Origin: Fallopia convolvulus
Lineage: Eukaryota > Streptophyta > Magnoliopsida > Caryophyllales > Polygonaceae
Direction: 5' to 3'
DNA: 64,000 nt
Assembly (NCBI GenBank): GCA_964016875.1
Contig: OZ024721.1
Location: 3,849,001 to 3,913,000 of the forward strand
Part shown: positions 54,056-64,000 of the stretch, in pieces
How the letters are laid out: the number at the start of each line of letters is the position of its first letter
How positions within the stretch are numbered: the stretch's first letter is position 1
Made by a program: the position numbers and the translations under genes
Notes under the pieces: model-generated
Databases searched by the model: none
What the model saw: only the letters and a program-made list of their open reading frames with translations
What the model was told of the DNA's origin: nothing

Positions 54056-55791
54056 TGTTGTTAAGTTGTGTGTTAGAATAGAGTCAAGGAACAATTATGG
54101 GAACTGTTCCTTGGGCAGCGGAATAATAATAAATATGCAGGTGATAGGCACAAGCTAGAGAACAATATGGGAAGTAAAGGAACAAAGAATATTAAGGGAA
54201 CAATTCAGGAAATTTTAATGAACAGGAACCAAAAGCATAAGAAAAGTAAAGGGACACAGTTCCTTATAGAGGAACCCCACTTCAACCAACTAGTTGAATG
54301 GGTAAACCTCTACCTCCCTTGGAGGATTTTGAATGACTTACTTGTTTTATTGATTGTTCCTTAGTAACAACAGGCAAGACTCAAACTTCTCTGTTCCTAG
54401 CAGTTCTTCCTAACTCTAGCAACACTAATGAGTCTTCTCAACCAAGTTCCTAAGCAAACAACTCAACTAAAACAAGAAAGTCAAACCTTAGACCTGGACT
54501 TGACTATCACAGTTCCCTTCCTCCTGGGAACGTCTTCCTTCACTCTTACACATGGACTTGACTATCACAGTTCCCTTGCTCCTGGGAACTTCTTCCTCGC
54601 CGTCGTTGAGATCAAACACTCGCCGTCGACCACCTTCACTCTCTCTTAATGCTCTTGCCTTTTTGGATTTCTGAAGGGGTGAATTTTTCTCTTGGGCTTG
54701 GTCACTATTTATATCTAAAGAGCCTTGCTCCCCAATCCTCAACTTGGGAAATGTCAAGATTGCCCTTGTCTTGTTCCCCAAGTATGTACTTTCTCAACAT
54801 GTGACTCTTGTTTGAATTTGGACAACTCTTGAAGCTCATCAAGCCGTTGGATGAATAGGCTCAGTCTGATGCACAGACTGTTCCTCTGTTTTGTCAGGAA
54901 CATATCTCCGTATTTCTCGCTGATGTGCTTTTTGGACTGGCTTGTGAGTTCTCTTGGATGGGAACAGTTCCTTCATATTACACTGAGAGTTCCCTTCATT
55001 GTTCCCTTGAGTGTTTCTTCTCCTGGAGCTTTTCACTTGAGGAACTGTTCCTTGGATGGGAACAGTTCCTTCATAATACACTGATAGTTCCCTTCATTGT
55101 TCTTTTGAGTCTTTCTTCTCCTGGAGCTTTGGTCTTGGGGAGCTATTCCTTGGATGGGAACAATTCCTTCACATTACATTGTCGTTCCCTTCACTATTCC
55201 TTTGAGCCTTGAACCTTCACTGTTCCCATCATGTTCCCTAGATGGGAACAATTCCTTATATTACACTAGCGTTCCCATCACTGTTCCTTTGATCTTTGAA
55301 ACTTCACTGTTCCCATCATATTCCCTAGATGGGAACAGTTCCCATCATATTACACTAGTGTTCCCTTCAGTGTTCCTTCTTCTTGGTTTTTCTATCCTTT
55401 TCAGTTGTCAAGGGAACAGTGTCATCCCATTACACTGAGAGTTCCCTTTACTGTTCCCTCTATCAAGGGAACAATTCCTTTCATCGTTCCCTTGAATCTT
55501 CATTCTTTGTCTTGCTTCTCTTGGAGTCTTGAACTTCACAGTTCCTATCACTTTTCCCTTTAGTTAGATGAACAGTTCCTTTCATTGTTCCCTTGAATCT
55601 ACCTTCTTTGTTTTGCTTCTCTTGAAACCTTCAACTTCACAGTTCCCATCACTATTCCCTCTAGTTAGAGGAATAGTTCTTTCATTGTTCCCTTGTACAA
55701 CTCCTTTCCTGAAACACTTCATAGAACATATCAAATGCCAAGGGTTTGTTATCATCAAAACCCAAAGGGGCAAGGGAACCTTGCCTTAACA
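54056..55791 (-). repeat. 5' LTR of copia element B
   Basis: 1736 bases, almost identical to 49183-50921. Visible differences include the first 20 bases, a 4-base indel near 54530 (GGAACGTCTTCC against GGAACGTACGTCTTCC) and single changes in the minisatellite. Confidence 0.9.
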
Positions 55792-56596
55792 ATAATTCAA
55801 TTTTGTTGATGGCTAGATTATCTATTGTGATTATTTCTTCGATCATGCTTGGTTGAATTCCTAGTTCTAGGGTTTTGGTGATCCATTCAATGTGTATTTA
55901 ATTAAAGTTATACTCTTTGCCTGAATTGAAATATATTTGATTCGATCTTAGGTTGCGTTATGCCCTATTTGTTTTATGCATATAGGATTCCTATTAGGGT
56001 TTGAGACCGAGAGGAGATAACAATAATAGTAGATTGATTGATTGAATATATTGTATGTTCATGTTAGATCCTTAGGATTGGACTTGAGAATTATTTGCGC
56101 GAGAGCGACTTAATTTCTCTTGTGTGATTCATAACTATCGTAGTTGTTTTAGGGTTTGAGTAATTTCAGCAGAGCGCGAGAGCGGATGTTGACTTTATTT
56201 TTCGCTAATCTCTAAAGAGCCCAAAGGATCTAAATTAGACTTGCTTTGTGCGAGAGTGACTGCTAGTCGAGTTTAGGTACATGCACTTGTCGTTCGAGAG
56301 GAGTTAGTGTTTACCTTAGATAGTTGGTCCTTCAAATAATTTCAGGCAGAGTATAATTTTATTTATTGAAACATTGTTCTGGTGATCCTTAACCTTAGAC
56401 ACATCTATCCCATAGATTTTTATCCTCTTTATTTGCTTTGTTATTTATTACCTTAGTTATAGATTTCCCAATTCCTTATACTTTTGGCCTAATTTACTAG
56501 TAGAGTTACAATTGGTATTACATTGGTCCTGGTGGGATCGACACTTGAGGTACTACGATTGACTCCGTTTGCTTGCGGGTTAGTATTGGCTGCATC

Positions 56597-57240
56597 ACTC
56601 AACATGGCAAAGTAAGTCCTCCCACCGACGTGGGTTTGCCTTGAGCATCGTCCGAAGAAGAGTGCCCAAGGTCCGATTGGTCACCTCAATCTGACCATCG
56701 GTTTGGGGGTGATAAGCAGAAGAAAATAGGAGTCGTGTTCCTAACTTCCCCCAAAGCGTTCTCCAAAAGTGGCTGCAAAATTTGGTATCCCTATCACTAA
56801 AAATAGTTTTAGTAATACCATGCAATTTCACAACATATTCGAAGAATAAATTCACGATTTCCACCGCGTTATCAGTCCCTTTACATGCTATGAAGTGGGC
56901 CATCTTGGAGAACCGGTCCACGACTACGAAAATGGAATCTTTTCCACGCCTTGACGTTGGGAGTCCCGTAATAAAATCCATGGAAAGATCTTTCCACGGG
57001 GCGTCCGGAATAGGAAGGGCGTGTAAAGACCATTTGGTTGTGACCGAGACTTGGCAGTATGACACGGCACACAACTTTGACAGTACTTGTTTACGTCCCG
57101 AGCCATGTGAGGCCAGAAAAAATGTTCATGAAGTGCTTCCAACGTTTTGGCTATGCCAAAGTGACCTCGGCTATCATGAGCCTCTTGGAGCAATAAATGT
57201 CTCACCGAAGATGCCGGGATGCAAAGCTTCCCAGCACGGT
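56597..57240 (-). pseudogene. Gypsy integrase, zinc-binding and catalytic piece
   Basis: Minus strand reads LLLQEAHDSRGHFGIAKTLE, HEHFFWPHM and CQSCVPCHTAKS, which is the HHCC zinc-binding module. After a frameshift near 57050 the core follows: LSMDFITGLPTS (first Asp), DSIFVVVDRFSKMAHFIAC, TIFSDRDTKF (second Asp), YHPQTDGQIEVTNRTL (Glu) and RRWEDLLCHVE. All catalytic residues are visible. The piece begins exactly at 57240, next to TGTAACACCC, and ends at the solo LTR. Confidence 0.9.
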
Positions 57241-60200
57241 TGTAACACCCCTATTTTACAACATTGGGTATTACCGCCAGTGACCTCGGACTTTACCGTC
57301 CAAAGTCACCCAAGGCTTTTAGAATGATATAGAACAATTAAAATGCGGAATAAAACATAATACATAATGAGAAAAGGTGCTCCCGAGGGAGACTTGGTTC
57401 TTACAAAACATCTTACATTATTTTCAAATATAAAGTTGTTCGGAATTGAAATGCAAAACCTGCTTGTCCTTGAAACGTAATGAAACTAAAGCAAAATGAT
57501 AGAAAGGTACATCTTGAAAATCCTTGTTCTTCCTTCGTCTTCACTTCACTTCACGCCTTGTTGGGATTCCTAGATTTTGACATAATTCGCGAGGGGCGAG
57601 AGAATGCCAGGCAAACATGCGGAAAAGAAGAATTAGTCTAGGAGACTAAGCAAGCGGGAAGGGAACTTCCCGAAGGTAATTTGGTAATTTCAAGTATTAT
57701 CGAAAGAGATATTAGGGTTGTGTTTACGAAGGGCTATATGATAAGGCTTGTCTATGTGGAGCTTTAATGGTTCAAAGAAGAGTATATCTTAGACAAAGAT
57801 AACTCGAAAATCAATAGAAGAACTACTAGATTGTAGACTTCTTTAGGATTTCGGAAGTGTGTTGGGAACATTTATTAATTCATACAAGTAAAAACCTCTC
57901 GAGCCCTGAGCGGACCGAGAGCCAGATCGATCATTTGAGACCGGTTCGGTTTTGGTATCTTAAATGTGCATTCGCACTTATCTTATATAGTGACGAAAGA
58001 TATTCGACTTTGTTAACGATTTTTAATAGAGAGTGGTGGGACACGGATAATCCGAGCCACCCGAGGGAGAACTTCAATTCCCCGGCACTTAGCCAGAGTG
58101 CGCACAATCTCTCCGTGCAATCGGAGCGGATGGAGATCATGATCCCGAAAGTCATATGGACGTACGACTTAGTAAGGTTATATAGAGGCGTCGGCTATCC
58201 CGCACCCCTTTCTAGTTTATTCAAAGTAAATCTCTGAGCGAGACCACAAGCAATCAAGATAATAACTACACTAGCATATATAATCCTATTACGAGTATAT
58301 AAAGCAACCATGCTAACAATGGGTCGTTATTTCTAGCATTCGATATTTCCTAGGTTCATTTTTATTGAGACATACAAGTCGTTCCCAACATCGAGAATAT
58401 CATGTAGACAGATATAAAAGGGCACAAGGGGAAATTCCACTTGCCTTTGCTTTTGCGATTGTATACGAACGAAAGAACGGAAGTCGTTGACTTTACTCGG
58501 AATGGAGACTCGACCTATCGACACGAGAGGTACGAACGAACTTTAATAAGAATTTCTTTAATTCTTCTAAAGTTTTAAATACCTCTTATATTCTTTTTAT
58601 AAGAGGATTAATTTCTAAATTATTATAATAATAATTTAGGTGGAGATGAATAAAATAATAATATTCCTTATTATTATTTTATATTGGTAATATCCTTGTA
58701 TTTCTTATAAATTTTTATTCGTAATATGTAAACATTTTCATTCTTGAAAATCAATAATTTCCTTATTTAATTTATTAAATATCCTTTTAATTTCACTTGC
58801 TAACTTCTTAAAATAAATAAGCAAGTATAATTCATGAAAGTTTATTATATTATAATTTACCAAAAGGGTACCTTGAGTTTATACAACCCTAAGATTATGA
58901 AAACTTTATTATATCCTTATTGAAATATTCCATCTTAGTGTCATTATAATATTATTTTATTTTTCAATAATAATCGTAAAAATACTTAGAGTATCATTTT
59001 CTCACCAAAGCACATTTTATTAATATCCATTATTTTAGTAAGACCTTGTCTAATTATAAAAACCATATTATAAAGAGATAAAATAATAATAAGACACTTT
59101 CTTAGTAGTTTCCATAATTATAACTTTTCTATTTACTTTATAAGGTAAGCTTTCCAAAACTTAACGTAATATTAAATTAATCTTATTTATTTTATTCTCA
59201 TATTTCTTTTCATATTGTATGGCTTATAAATATATGGTCATGGCTTATAAATATATGGTCATGGCCTATAAATATCTTACTTCACTTATGGATATAATAT
59301 CCTAGGTTACAAAATAGTATCTTTTCCATATCTTAATTATTTCTTTTCATGCAAGTAATCCACATAACTATATAATATCATAAGATCAATATAAGGTCAA
59401 AATTCTTATATTTAATTTAGAGTTTATGTCTTGTAATAAATCTCTACACTTAGAGGTATATTAAACTAATATTTTTCTTAAATGATGACTTTAGTAATAT
59501 AACTATTATTAACATTATCCTTTTTATAAAACCAATATCTAACATCAAACTATAGTTTTTTGCTACAACTTTTGTAATAATACTTTTATAAGCGTTCTCT
59601 ACAATTTATTTAGAATAATTATCATTATACTATGTCATAAGTATTTTATCACCACTACCATATTCTATAAGTAAAACTATGTCTATTGCAATTTAAATAA
59701 TCATTTTATTAACATATCTATTATGATTATAAATATTCTCATGTATCTTTAAATTCTCTACACTTAGAAATATGCCACATAATTATCTTCTACAAATAAA
59801 CTTATTCCTCTATGAAAATAATAATCTTAATATAGAAGCTACAACCTTCATGCTAGTAATTTTATAAAATACTTTTATAAGAGTTACTTATAATAATATG
59901 TCTTGCAACTTATTTATTTATATCTAAGTTAGTAATAATAATATCTTTAGTATATCTTTAATAATATTACTTCTCATCTATCATTTTATTTTAATAATAT
60001 TTTAAATCTATGATTGTTGCTAATATCGTTAATATATCTTTTCCCAACAACAAATATCTTTTATATTCCATGCTTTACTATATAAGTATCTTATAACTAG
60101 TATATCTTATCAACATATTTTTAAGTTTATAATATGCTCTTTTAAAAGGACATGCAATCCCTTTATTTATTATAAAAAGTCTTAAGATAACAATTTCTAT

Positions 60201-60415
60201 CATCTTGCTCAAATTCTTTTTATTTATTCAATCAAGCTCTAAGTAAGGTAAGCATATTATTTATATTATCTTTTCAAATATATAAACTCATATTTTAAAT
60301 CCCATGATTTTATTTAACTATAAGTGCATGCAAAGTCCACATGCAACACTTATTCAATTTACTTAAATAAATATTATATTCTTTAGAAGTTTACTTTAGT
60401 TAACAAGGCCATATA
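57241..60415. mobile_element. Gypsy-type LTR or LTR-element fragment, extremely AT-rich in its second half
   Basis: Begins TGTAACACCCCTATTTTAC, a start common to plant Tekay/Del-type LTRs, immediately inside the disrupted integrase. A second TGTAACACCCC starts at 60416. Positions 57241-58540 have normal composition and no family-bearing ORF. Positions 58550-60415 are mostly A and T, with a tandem TATGGTCATGGC(T/C)TATAAATA unit near 59219-59275. The right end was not found, so whether this is one long LTR or a fragment interrupted at 60416 is open. Confidence 0.5.
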
Positions 60416-61502
60416 TGTAACACCCCATTCTGGTATGTACCTAGGGTCACAAGGTGGTAGGCCTCACAATGGGCCCACCAGAACAAGCTGACAACAATAG
60501 ACTGTATTGGACCTTGCAACAAAAGCACTGCGAGTAAATTCAAATAAATCATCCAATCTAGAAGTTCAAAATTCCATGGCATAAAATCATGCAAGTAAGA
60601 GCCCAAAATCTGTAGGGCATGACATCAAGATTGGTCTTAACTAATTCAAACTTGATTGAATCATGTATTACACAACAACAACAACACGAAATCATTGAGA
60701 GGAAATTAAAATTGGCACGAAGAACAACCTTCTGCCCTTGATTAATTGCAGTAGATGGAATGCGGGTCGACCTCAACTTGATCGAAGATGGCGACGATGA
60801 ACGGCGAACAGCGTCAAAGGAGAGGTGACGACTCGAACAGAGGAGGGCTACCGACGGTGTCGGCGAAAGACGAGCTTGACTGGGAAACGACACGCTTGAA
60901 TAGAGGAGGACCACCTACGACGGCGACTCTCCGTTAAATACGACGATGACTGCCCCGGGAAAGAAGACTCGCGACAACAATCGGCTTCTTCGAGGTCGAG
61001 CTTGAATGACGGTAGGAGAGCCGGACGTCGATAGCAGAGGACGATGCTTTAGAGGAAGGGATGAGGCTTGGTGTGGAAGCTCACGAGCGCGTACCGATAG
61101 TGGTGTTTCTCCGAGGTCGAGACCGGTCGTCACCGGGTTAGCGCTCGAACGGAGGCGAGAGAGAAGATCATAAATGGAGGAGGGCAGAAATGGAGTGTGA
61201 GGTGATGTGTTTGTGAGGGCGGTGGAAGAGTTTCAGAGGGGAGCGGCGACCATAGAGGAATGATAAGAATGATGAATAATCATTCTCCCAAAATTAGGGA
61301 TAGAAAGGTGGAAAGGTGATGGGCTTCGGCCCATCTTGATATCGGGCCCGAAAATTTGATTAAAAGAGGTGCATTGGCCCAATTTAGAGTAGAAATAGGA
61401 AAAAGGCTAGGAGGCCCAAAAGCTTAAATACTCGGAATAAAATGTACGCCCTATAACGCTCGAAGATTATAACTTCACCAAAATAAAACCTCGGGTATTA
61501 CA
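60416..61502 (-). repeat. 3' LTR of the Tekay/Del-type element
   Basis: Plus-strand ends TGTAACACCCCATTCTGG and CTCGGGTATTACA, 1087 bases. The next bases, TATACCCCCACTTC, are the complement of a polypurine tract (GAAGTGGGGGTATA). This confirms minus orientation. Confidence 0.85.
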
Positions 61503-61912
61503 TATACCCCCACTTCAAGAAAGTTTCGTCCTCGAAACTCAAGTAGAGATAAGTCATTATACAAGTAAGGATGGGAGATTAGTTAGAGTCTCACAAATCC
61601 CCACCCCTTAATGTAGGATCGTCCTCGAACCATTTCCCAATTGCCTCAAGAACCAAAGTATAGTATTCATCAATGAATGGAGTACTTTCTAAGCATACAA
61701 TCAACATAATAACTACTCTAACATGTCAAAAAGTCATTGAATTCGCATAAGCAACCAAGCAATCAAGCACAAACAAACAATCATCCAAGCAATCCAACAA
61801 GTAAGCAACATCCAACCAAGCGGATTAACAATCAAGCAAACAATAAGGCATTTCAGCGAAACACAATTAAGCACTCTAAGGTACTAGATATGATGCAAGA
61901 AAAGCTCAAGTA
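61503..61912. other. 3' untranslated region of the chromovirus
   Basis: Between the pol stop and the polypurine tract. It contains a run of CAAGCAA/CAATCAAGCA words at about 61745-61850 and no ORF. Confidence 0.6.
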
Positions 61913-64000
61913 CTAACCATTCCCCACAGACTCTATCAACTTAGAGTATAACTCATGATAACTCTCTCGTATACTTGCCTCGGTTTCCCAAGTGGCCTCC
62001 TCAACTCCACGCTTGGACCACTGCACTAAGACTAAAGGAATCTCCTTGTTTCGTGATTTCTTCATTCGACGATCCAAGATAGCTATCGGTTGTTCAACAA
62101 AAGTATGATCTGGCTCGATTCTCAGCTCTTCATAACTAAGCTTATGGTTAGGATCGGGAATGTATTGCCTTAGCTGAGACACATGAAACACGGGATGAAC
62201 TCCCTTCAAGGATGGAGGAAGTGCCAAGCGGTAGGCCAATTCCCCGACCCTCTCTAAGATCCCAAAGGGTCCGACGTAACGAGGACTCAACTTCCCTTTA
62301 ATCCCAAATCTTCGTACCCCTCGAGTAGGCGAAACCCTCAACCACACATGTGCACCAACATCAAATTCTAAGGGTCGCCTTCGTTTATCAGCATAGGATT
62401 TCTGACGACTCTGAGCGGCTAGCATGCGTTCTCTTATCAAAGCAACTTTATCAACTGTCTCTTGGATCACTTGGGGTATCTCACCCACTCTGTCAGAGGG
62501 GTCATCCCAACAAAGTGGCGTTCGACACTTCCGACCATACAACGCCTCATAAGGAGCCATCTGAATCGAGGCGTGCCAATTGTTATTGTATGCGAATTCC
62601 ACCAACTCTAAATTCTCTGACCAACCACCACCCCAATCTAGGACACAAGCTCTTAGCATATCTTCAAGCGTTTGAATCATCCTCTCTGACTGTCCATCTG
62701 CTTGCGGGTGGTAAGATGTCAGAGGGGTCATCCCAACAATGTAATCTTGTACCCAATGCTTGGTGCACCTGATGCCAGAATTTCAATGTAAAACGACCAT
62801 CTCGGTCGGATACAATTGTTTTTGGTACTCCATGTAGTCTCACTATCCGCCTTACAAACACATCCACCAATTTAGGAACCTGCCACGCCTCCCTAATCAG
62901 AAGGAAATGTGCCGTTTTTGTCAATCTGTCCACTACTACCCAGATGGAATCATGACCTCGACTGACGCGCAAACCTGTGACGAAGTCCATCGATATGTCT
63001 TCCCACTTCCATTCTGGAATGGAGAGGGGTTGGAGCATCCCTCCCGGTCTCTGGTGTTCTATCTTAACTTGTTGACAAATCTGGCATCGTGCTACAAACT
63101 TGGCCACATCAGGTTTCAGGCCATCCCACCAGTAATGTTGCTTGAGGTCCTTGTACATCTTACTTGCTCCTGGATGTATTGAATAGAGCGTAGCATGGGC
63201 CTCTTGAAGGATTTTCTGTCTCAGCTCTTGATCACGGGGTACGCATACTCTCCCATTCAACCTCAAAATCCCATCTCGGATTTCAAAACCGGGTGCTTCC
63301 CCTTGACGCACCCTTTGACACAAGTCTTGAATCATCGAGCAAGTCTCTTGCTTTTGACGGATCTCTTCTATCAAACTAGGTTGACAGTCCAAAGAACACA
63401 ACTGGCCTTGATATCTCTGAATCCATACCTCAATCCCATTTCTTATCAAATCCCTTTGCAGAGCGGGTTGAGCAGTCAAGCGAGACAACATTTGCTCCTG
63501 GGATGATTTCCTACTGAGTGCGTCAGCGACGACATTTGCCTTGCCCGGGTGATAAAGGATCTCCAGATCATAATCCTTAATCAATTCAAGCCATCTGCGT
63601 TGCCTCATATTGAGTTCTCGTTGAGTGAAAATGTACTTGAGGCTCTTGTGATCTGTCAAAATTTGGCAAGTTGTCCCATATAAATAGTGTCGCCAAATCT
63701 TCAAGGCGTGGATCACATCCGCTAACTCTAGGTCATGTGTCGGGTAATTTAGCTCATGAGTCTTAAGTTGTCTAGAAGCATAAGCAATTACCCGATCCTT
63801 CTGCATTAACACACAACCTAAGCCAAGTTTCGACGCATCACTGTAGACCACATACCCTTCTGAGCCTTGAGGAAGTGCCAAGATGGGCGCAGAAGTTAGC
63901 CTTCTTTTCAACGCTTCAAAGCTTCTTTGGCAAGCCTCTGTCCATGTAAACTTGGTAGTCTTCCGGAGTAAATTTGTCAAAGGTTGAGCTATCTTTGAGA
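61913..64000 (-). pseudogene. Chromovirus pol: RNase H, integrase and chromodomain, with one frame break
   Basis: From the window edge: FTWTEACQRSFEALKRRLTS and YVVYSDASKLGLGCVLMQ (end of RT and RNase H start), LTDHKSLKYIFTQRELNMRQ and GKANVVADALSRK (RNase H end), HPGASKMYKDLKQHYWW and CQICQQVK (HHCC zinc module), DISMDFVTGL, IVSDRDGRFT, YHPQADGQSERMIQT (DDE catalytic residues). It continues with VWLRVSPTRGVRRFG, GPFGILERVGELAYRLALPP, HPVFHVSQLR, then a chromodomain (VQWSKRGVEEATWE). The only clear break is near 62718-62740, between the second Asp and the Glu. There a 23-base copy of downstream sequence replaces a few codons and shifts the frame. Confidence 0.9.
62491..62739. repeat. 23-base templated duplication inside chromovirus pol
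   Basis: A 23-base word (starts TGTCAGAGGGG, ends CCCAACAA) occurs at 62491-62513 and 62717-62739. In the first place it encodes CWDDPSD, natural for this protein. In the second it sits where the family has a few residues before YHPQ. Confidence 0.85.

Larger units (their letters stand above)
49183..55791 (-). mobile_element. Young gag-only Sirevirus-like copia element B (TSD ATAAT)
   Basis: LTRs 49183-50921 and 54056-55791 (1739 and 1736 bases) are nearly identical, and ATAAT flanks both sides (49178-49182 and 55792-55796). The minus-strand internal region of 3.1 kb has the tRNA-Met primer site, the C-terminal half of gag and a long non-coding stretch. Integrase and reverse transcriptase are absent. 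The high LTR identity points to recent insertion and thus to mobilisation by proteins supplied in trans. Confidence 0.9.
48578..56596 (+). mobile_element. Solo gypsy LTR inserted in the integrase, itself split by copia element B
   Basis: Left part 48578-49182 starts TGATAACGC. Right part 55797-56596 ends in GGGATCGACACTTGAGG, then TTGCGGGTTAGTATTGGC and TGCATCA, the style of a plant gypsy LTR 3' end in plus orientation. Joined length is 1405 bases with TG...CA. No internal region exists, so it is a solo LTR. The flanks share ACT, but a clean 5-base duplication could not be read, perhaps because of later change. Confidence 0.7.
47141..57240 (-). mobile_element. Ty3/gypsy element, 3' part, split by nested insertions
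   Basis: A 3' LTR (47141-48083), polypurine tract and integrase are in minus orientation. The integrase is in two pieces, 57240-56597 and 48577-48084, which join as a continuous protein when 48578-56596 is removed. The right side is cut at 57241 by another TGTAACACCC-type sequence, so reverse transcriptase and gag are not in view. Confidence 0.8.
60416..64000 (-). mobile_element. Tekay/Del-type Ty3/gypsy chromovirus, 3' half, cut by the window edge
   Basis: Read on the minus strand: RNase H, integrase and chromodomain, then a roughly 400-base gap, polypurine tract and 3' LTR. The chromodomain at the integrase C-terminus and the TGTAACACCC LTR start identify the chromovirus group. The 5' LTR, gag, protease and reverse transcriptase core lie outside the window. 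Confidence 0.85.

Noticed and set aside
62350..62772. Plus-strand frame of 140 codons
   Set aside because: Antisense shadow of chromovirus pol.

Overview
The window is nuclear DNA of a flowering plant, most likely a eudicot. Every recognisable coding piece is plant-type: Ty1/copia and Ty3/gypsy retrotransposons with tRNA-Met type primer sites, plant LINE fragments, a Mutator-like (MULE) transposase with plant-type short introns, a plant mobile domain (PMD) gene, and shreds of FRIGIDA-like, VPS53, organellar glycyl-tRNA synthetase, F-box/DUF295 and PPR genes. Arabidopsis-type telomere-like words (TTTAGGG) also occur inside the sequence. No complete ordinary host gene was found. The region is a transposon graveyard with several layers of nested insertion.

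Layout. 1-5.3 kb: fragments of a LINE, two copia pieces with one LTR, a gypsy gag piece and a LINE endonuclease. 5.3-9.75 kb: the 3' half of an Athila-like gypsy element on the minus strand. 9.75-12.9 kb: a five-exon MULE transposase fused to an OTU cysteine-protease domain (plus strand). 13.2-14.8 kb: GC-rich palindromic words around mirror-image telomere-like arrays. 14.8-26.8 kb: a segment that carries a small ORF, a row of captured host-gene fragments and a seven-exon PMD gene (minus strand), and ends in the same palindromic words. 26.9-28.8 kb: AT-rich intergenic DNA. 28.85-41 kb: a gypsy LTR remnant, then a three-deep nest (gag-only copia, containing a gag-only gypsy, containing a small tRNA-Met LTR element with an extra inverted LTR). 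41-47.1 kb: intergenic DNA with a LINE RNase H remnant and MITE-like repeats. 47.1-57.2 kb: a gypsy element whose integrase is split by a solo LTR, itself split by a young gag-only copia element. 57.2-64 kb: a gypsy-type LTR or fragment, then the 3' half of a Tekay/Del-type chromovirus running off the right edge.

How the parts work together. The most unusual unit is the MULE transposase-OTU gene facing a PMD gene across about 8.4 kb of palindromes and captured gene pieces. The convergent order recalls MuDR, where mudrA and mudrB are transcribed toward each other from the two ends. Both genes can be rebuilt by GT-AG splicing with no frameshift, and both carry only premature stops that C-to-T changes could have produced (two in the transposase, three in the PMD gene). 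Whether they belong to one 17-kb element or to two neighbouring elements cannot be settled from this window, because the left end of the transposase unit is missing. The retrotransposon nests can be ordered in time by target-site duplications read directly from the sequence: GGGCC, TGTAG and ATAAT.
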